A program made the translations under genes and the position numbers. Below the pieces are notes generated by a model. It saw nothing but the letters and a program-made list of their open reading frames with translations. It did no database searches and had not been told where the DNA came from. Below are positions 13,153-16,044 of a stretch of 16,044 nt of DNA, one piece after another (position 1 is the first letter of the stretch; every line of letters begins with the position of its first letter). The stretch comes from Clostridia bacterium (GTDB lineage: Bacteria > Bacillota > DSM-521 > Neomoorellales > Neomoorellaceae), in the NCBI GenBank assembly GCA_012727745.1, contig JAAYGJ010000204.1, positions 1 through 16,044 on the forward strand, written 5' to 3'.

Positions 13153-13553
13153 TTTTGTTAGCCTCTGCATTAATAATTTATAAGAAGCAGATTTAATGTC
13201 CCTTTGTGCTGTATTTTTTTGTATAGTAAGGAGATAGGATTTACACAGAACAATAACACAAAAAATTATAGCATACTTAAATATGCTGGGAAAGGAATAC
13301 CGTTGTATGTGGTAAACATTTCCCGGCATGGAAGGTTTAAGTGCCGGGGGCTTCGTCAAATTTTCTTGTGGGATATTTTGAGTGAGGTTGGCCGGGGAGG
13401 GTTGCGGTATATTATTCCTTGTAGTAATCTTGAAGCCCAGGCCTGCGGCAAGTTTTGTCACCGGATATAAAGTTGAGAGCGTTGGCTTCTACCGGCGTAG
13501 TAGCGCAAACCAGCTGTTTATTGACTGTAAAGGCCGATTCTGGCAACGTTAAC
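13153..13553. other. Intergenic region, no gene supported
   Basis: About 400 bases. Open frames on both strands lack ribosome sites and family patterns. It holds a 7-bp hairpin CCCGGCA/TGCCGGG (13322-13328 with 13342-13348). A minus-strand frame near 13400-13545 reads protein-like (TVNKQLVCATTPVEANAL) but is broken, so a decayed gene is possible. Nothing firmer can be said. Confidence 0.4.
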
Positions 13554-13578
13554 AAAAAAATAGCCCTTTAAGGGCTAT
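13554..13578 (-). terminator. Intrinsic terminator of the 45-aa charged protein gene
   Basis: On the minus strand ATAGCCCT, loop, AGGGCTAT, followed by seven T. The TAA stop codon (13570-13568) sits in the loop/arm of the hairpin. Confidence 0.85.
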
Positions 13579-13705
13579 CCGATTGTGAGTTGGCGGATTT
13601 CGATTTGGGAAGAAATTCAGCAGAGCTTTCTTCCTTAGCCCTGAGTGCTTTTTCCACTTCTGCCAGCTTTGAAAATCTTCCCTTAGCTTTTTTATTTTCG
13701 GCCAT
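13568..13705 (-). CDS. Small charged hypothetical protein (45 aa)
   Basis: Not recognised. The ATG at 13705 is chosen because AGAGGTGG lies just upstream; the longer frame to 13756 has no ribosome site. The protein is highly charged and helical in its first half (MAENKKAKGRFSKLAEVEKA, then LRAKEE) and Ser/Asp/Lys-rich at the end. There is no membrane segment or cysteine. A -10 TATAAT (13753-13748) and an ideal terminator at the stop make a complete tiny transcription unit, which supports it being expressed. Function unknown. Confidence 0.6.
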   Translation of the reverse strand: MAENKKAKGRFSKLAEVEKALRAKEESSAEFLPKSKSANSQSDSP

Positions 13706-13784
13706 TTTACACCACCTCTGAGGGTAGCTTATCAATTTTTGGTTATTATTATACATGACGGTGGTATCTGACCATAAAAGAACA

Positions 13785-13803
13785 ACCCGGGTTGGGGCCG
13801 GGT
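13785..13803 (-). terminator. Possible minus-strand hairpin terminator upstream of the 45-aa gene
   Basis: ACCCGG and CCGGGT form a 6-bp stem, followed on the minus strand by TGTTCTTTT. The T run is interrupted, so this is weak. Confidence 0.3.
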
Positions 13804-13938
13804 GATATATATAACATTATTTATATATAAGAGAGGAGGTTAACCTATTACATAATAGTACATATATGCGGGCCAACAAAGGTAAATTTTTTGATTTAAG
13901 TGGATAGTTTTGCTTAATTAATCTTATTTTTCCAGGGG
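13804..13938. other. AT-rich intergenic region
   Basis: Contains an inverted repeat TATATATAA/TTATATATA around 13805-13830 and a GGAGG at about 13836 that precedes no usable start codon. No gene seen. Confidence 0.35.
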
Positions 13939-13966
13939 TTGCTTCCTGCAGATTAAATGGTATACT
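13939..13966 (+). promoter_or_regulatory. Promoter of the phosphate-transporter leader
   Basis: TTGCTT (13939-13944), 16 bases, TATACT (13961-13966). Transcription would begin near 13973, only about 25 bases before a terminator. Confidence 0.5.
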
Positions 13967-13996
13967 TAATATTGATAAAGGTAGGTGTCAATTGTT

Positions 13997-14021
13997 ACCC
14001 CGGGGTGGTACCGGGGTTTTT
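13997..14021 (+). terminator. Leader terminator/attenuator before the phosphate transporter
   Basis: ACCCCGG (13997-14003), loop, CCGGGGT (14011-14017), then TTTTT. Lying between the promoter at 13939 and the gene at 14133, it would cut the transcript to about 50 nt unless read through. Confidence 0.7.
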
Positions 14022-14078
14022 GGGTGTTTGATAGGAGGACAGGCACTTAAAACAATCAGTTCAGGGCAAGATTAGGTC

Positions 14079-14096
14079 TATATAATTAATTATATA
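14079..14096. repeat. 18-bp perfect AT palindrome upstream of the phosphate transporter
   Basis: TATATAATTAATTATATA. With a 2-base bulge the symmetry extends to TAGGT and ACCTA on either side. It contains TATAAT (14081-14086), so it could overlap a second promoter and serve as an operator. Confidence 0.5.
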
Positions 14097-14132
14097 CCTA
14101 TCTCGATTGTTTAGGAGGAAGACGTTAGTTAG

Positions 14133-15809
14133 ATGGATATTTCGCTGCAGGATGTCTTATTTTCTTTTTTGGGTGGCCTGGGACTGTTCTTATTTGGCTT
14201 AAGGTTTATGTCCGATGCGTTGCAAACAGTTGCTGGCGATAAAATGCGGATGATTTTAGATCATGGAACCAAAAGCCCTATAAGGGGGGTATTTACGGGT
14301 ACTATTGTTACCGGTTTAATTCAAAGCAGTAGTGCCACTACGGTTTTGACTGTCGGTTTGGTCAACGCCAAGTTGCTAACTCTGCGGCAGGCAATTGGCG
14401 TGATAATGGGTGCCAATATAGGTACAACCATTACAGCCTATCTAATTGGTTTTAATTTAAAGGATTATGCGTTACCGATAATAGCTGCCGGCGCTTTAAT
14501 CCTTTTGTTTTCTAAAAACAAAAAAGCCCAGATGGTAGGACAAGCTATTTTTGGCTTTGGCACTTTGTTTTTCGGCCTGACTATCATGGGAAATGGCATG
14601 GAACCCCTAAAGGACTTGCCATATTTCACCAGGCTGATGACTTCTATAGACAATAACTCGTTAATTGGGGTAATTATCGGTACTATTTTTACTTTCATCG
14701 TTCAGAGCAGCAGTGCCACCATCGGTGTGCTGCAGGAGCTGGCACTGCAAGGTGCAGTTACCTACCATCAGGCAGTGCCGATTCTTTTTGGCGACAATAT
14801 AGGTACTACCGTAACTGCTTTGCTTGCAGCCCTGGGTACAAGTGTAGCTGCCCGGAGGGCTGCTTTGACGCATTTTATCTTTAATTTAATAGGCACCCTG
14901 ATTTTTCTCCCCTTGTTTTTACTGGGCATATTTGAAAAGGTGATTATTTTTGTTACCAACTTTATTTTTGCTCCTATCTCTGGTTCAGCTCTGACCTGGG
15001 GAACTCTTAATGTAAAACTGCAAATTGCCCAAACCCACGCGTTATTTAATATTTGTAATACGATTATTCATTTGCCTTTGGTAGCTTTATTGGCTCTTAT
15101 CGTTACTAAATTAATTCCCGATAGAGTTGAAGAGCAGGAGGTTAAAGAATACAGAACGCAATTTATTGACAAACGTTTCCTGAACAATCCTTCAGTAGCG
15201 CTTTCACAGGCGGTCAGGGAAACGCTACGTATGGGCGAACTTGCTAAATTAGCTTTTATTAATGCTATTGAGTATTTTGATACTCATAAGGAAGAGCTTT
15301 ATAGGAGGTCGATTATACTAGAAGATACCCTTGACATTTTAGAACGGGAGATAACCGATTATGTTGTCCTGGCTTCGGAAAAAAGATTGTCCAAGCAGAA
15401 TTCAAAACGCGCCTATATTATTTTGCAGTCCCTGAATGACATTGAAAGAATCGGCGATCACTGCGAAAATATTATTGAGCAGGCAGAATATGTACATGAA
15501 AACAGTATCGTTTTTTCCGAGGAAGCCAGGGATGAACTATCAGCGATTATAAAATTAACGGGCGAAACCCTGGAGGCAGCGCTTAAAGCATTGGGAAATA
15601 ATGATACAGAAGCTGCCAGACAGGTGTACCATAACGAAAAGATAATTGACTCCATGCATGTAGAGTACCGCAGATCTCACATTAAAAGATTAAACGAAGG
15701 AATTTGTACCGGTAGTAACGGTGCGGCCTTTTTAGATGTCCTATCCAATCTGGAAAGAATTAGTGACCACTGCCTGAACATTGTCGGTTATGTTCTGGGA
15801 GAACGTTAG
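14133..15809 (+). CDS. Na+/phosphate cotransporter with PhoU-like C-terminal domain
   Basis: NptA/YjbB-type Na+/Pi symporter family (Na_Pi_cotrans), 558 aa, cytoplasmic membrane. Two inverted membrane repeats each carry the substrate motif QSSSAT: at Gln64 (GLIQSSSATTVLTVG) and Gln191 (FIVQSSSATIGVLQELA). Each is followed by GANIGTT or GDNIGTT. The N-terminus (GGLGLFLFGLRFMSDAL) is typical. From about residue 340 a soluble, helical PhoU-like region follows, with paired IERIGDHCENI and LERISDHCLNI motifs, probably regulatory. The ATG at 14133 is fixed by a stop codon immediately before it. Its ribosome site AGGAGG is 14 bases away, longer than usual, so translation may be modest. The transport direction (uptake or export) cannot be told. 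Confidence 0.93.
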   Translation: MDISLQDVLFSFLGGLGLFLFGLRFMSDALQTVAGDKMRMILDHGTKSPIRGVFTGTIVTGLIQSSSATTVLTVGLVNAKLLTLRQAIGVIMGANIGTTITAYLIGFNLKDYALPIIAAGALILLFSKNKKAQMVGQAIFGFGTLFFGLTIMGNGMEPLKDLPYFTRLMTSIDNNSLIGVIIGTIFTFIVQSSSATIGVLQELALQGAVTYHQAVPILFGDNIGTTVTALLAALGTSVAARRAALTHFIFNLIGTLIFLPLFLLGIFEKVIIFVTNFIFAPISGSALTWGTLNVKLQIAQTHALFNICNTIIHLPLVALLALIVTKLIPDRVEEQEVKEYRTQFIDKRFLNNPSVALSQAVRETLRMGELAKLAFINAIEYFDTHKEELYRRSIILEDTLDILEREITDYVVLASEKRLSKQNSKRAYIILQSLNDIERIGDHCENIIEQAEYVHENSIVFSEEARDELSAIIKLTGETLEAALKALGNNDTEAARQVYHNEKIIDSMHVEYRRSHIKRLNEGICTGSNGAAFLDVLSNLERISDHCLNIVGYVLGER

Positions 15810-15940
15810 CCACATAGCTAGATAATAAGCCGGCAAATTATAATCGATACCTGTTTTTTTGCAGGCAGGCTGATGCTGAATAATATGAAGCATTTCTCAA
15901 ACTAAATAAGGGGTAGTATTTAACCAGAGGTGATGGCAAG

Positions 15941-16044
15941 ATGGCTCGTAAAGAAAAAGGCAATAGAAAAATAGCGCCGGCTATGGAAGAAGAGTTAAAC
16001 CGCAGGGCCACGAAAGAGGAAAAGCGTAAAGGAGATACCACCCC
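15941..16044 (+). CDS. Small charged hypothetical protein, partial
   Basis: Runs off the window after 34 codons. The ATG at 15941 has AGAGGTGATGG upstream. The N-terminus, MARKEKGNRKIAPAMEEELN followed by RRATKEEKRKGDTT, is strongly charged, without membrane or signal features. It resembles short conserved proteins of Clostridia that begin with K-G-x-R-x-IAP and an acidic EEELN segment, but I cannot name a family with confidence. It lies about 130 bases after the phosphate transporter in the same direction. Confidence 0.6.
   Translation, partial: MARKEKGNRKIAPAMEEELNRRATKEEKRKGDTT

Noticed and set aside
13153..13461. 103-codon upstream extension of the DUF454 gene
   Set aside because: No ribosome site, low-complexity sequence, and the family begins at MKYTIKKY (13152).
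13790..13803. Similarity of GGGTTGGGGCCGGGTG to GGGGTTGGGCCGGGTG near 8785
   Set aside because: Thirteen or so G-rich bases with an indel, and no wider homology.
1..16044. CRISPR array, rRNA or prophage structural genes
   Set aside because: No regularly spaced repeats, no rRNA signature sequences and no phage structural motifs were seen.

Overview
The window looks like a chromosomal segment of a moderate-GC, anaerobic Gram-positive of the Clostridia (Moorella/Peptococcaceae type). The reasons are strong AGGAGG-type ribosome binding sites, TTGACA/TATAAT-like promoters, the gene order secG - HD protein - rnr - ykuS-like - smpB - ssrA, a tmRNA tag ending in NLALAA, and a butyrate-kinase-like gene. 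Genus-level placement is inference.

Layout. 1-2113 (minus): a peptide/nickel-type ABC transporter, with a lipoprotein substrate-binding protein followed by a permease cut by the window edge. 2466-2675 (minus): a small Cys-rich protein with its own promoter and terminator. 2835-7571 (plus): a housekeeping block of SecG, an HD-domain hydrolase, RNase R, a YkuS/UPF0180-like protein, SmpB and the tmRNA gene ssrA. RNase R, SmpB and tmRNA are functional partners: tmRNA-SmpB rescues stalled ribosomes and RNase R degrades the defective mRNA.

7572-9502: a compact (about 1.9 kb) genomic island apparently inserted at the 3' end of ssrA. The last 12 bases of the tmRNA gene (CCGCCTCCACCA) recur at 9491-9502, followed 8 bases later by a 17-bp terminator hairpin that probably belonged to ssrA originally. 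The island carries a HicA-HicB toxin-antitoxin operon with a twin-palindrome operator, and a PIN-domain (VapC-like) toxin gene lacking its start. No integrase is visible.

9783-11748 (plus): a divergent butyrate-kinase-like gene without ptb, then an orphan purC with its own near-consensus promoter. 11818-11940: a folded, terminator-ended RNA candidate that I could not assign. 11969-12157: a remnant of an IS21-type IstB ATPase gene. 12179-13152 (minus): a soluble P-type-ATPase-like HAD protein and a DUF454 (YbaN) membrane protein. 13568-13705 (minus): a small charged protein. 14133-15809 (plus): a Na+/phosphate cotransporter with a PhoU-like tail, preceded by a short promoter-terminator leader and an 18-bp palindrome. 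The window ends inside a second small charged protein.

The best candidates for something not yet described are the integrase-less ssrA island and the structured RNA at 11818-11940. Both were inferred by eye and have not been tested by search or folding software.
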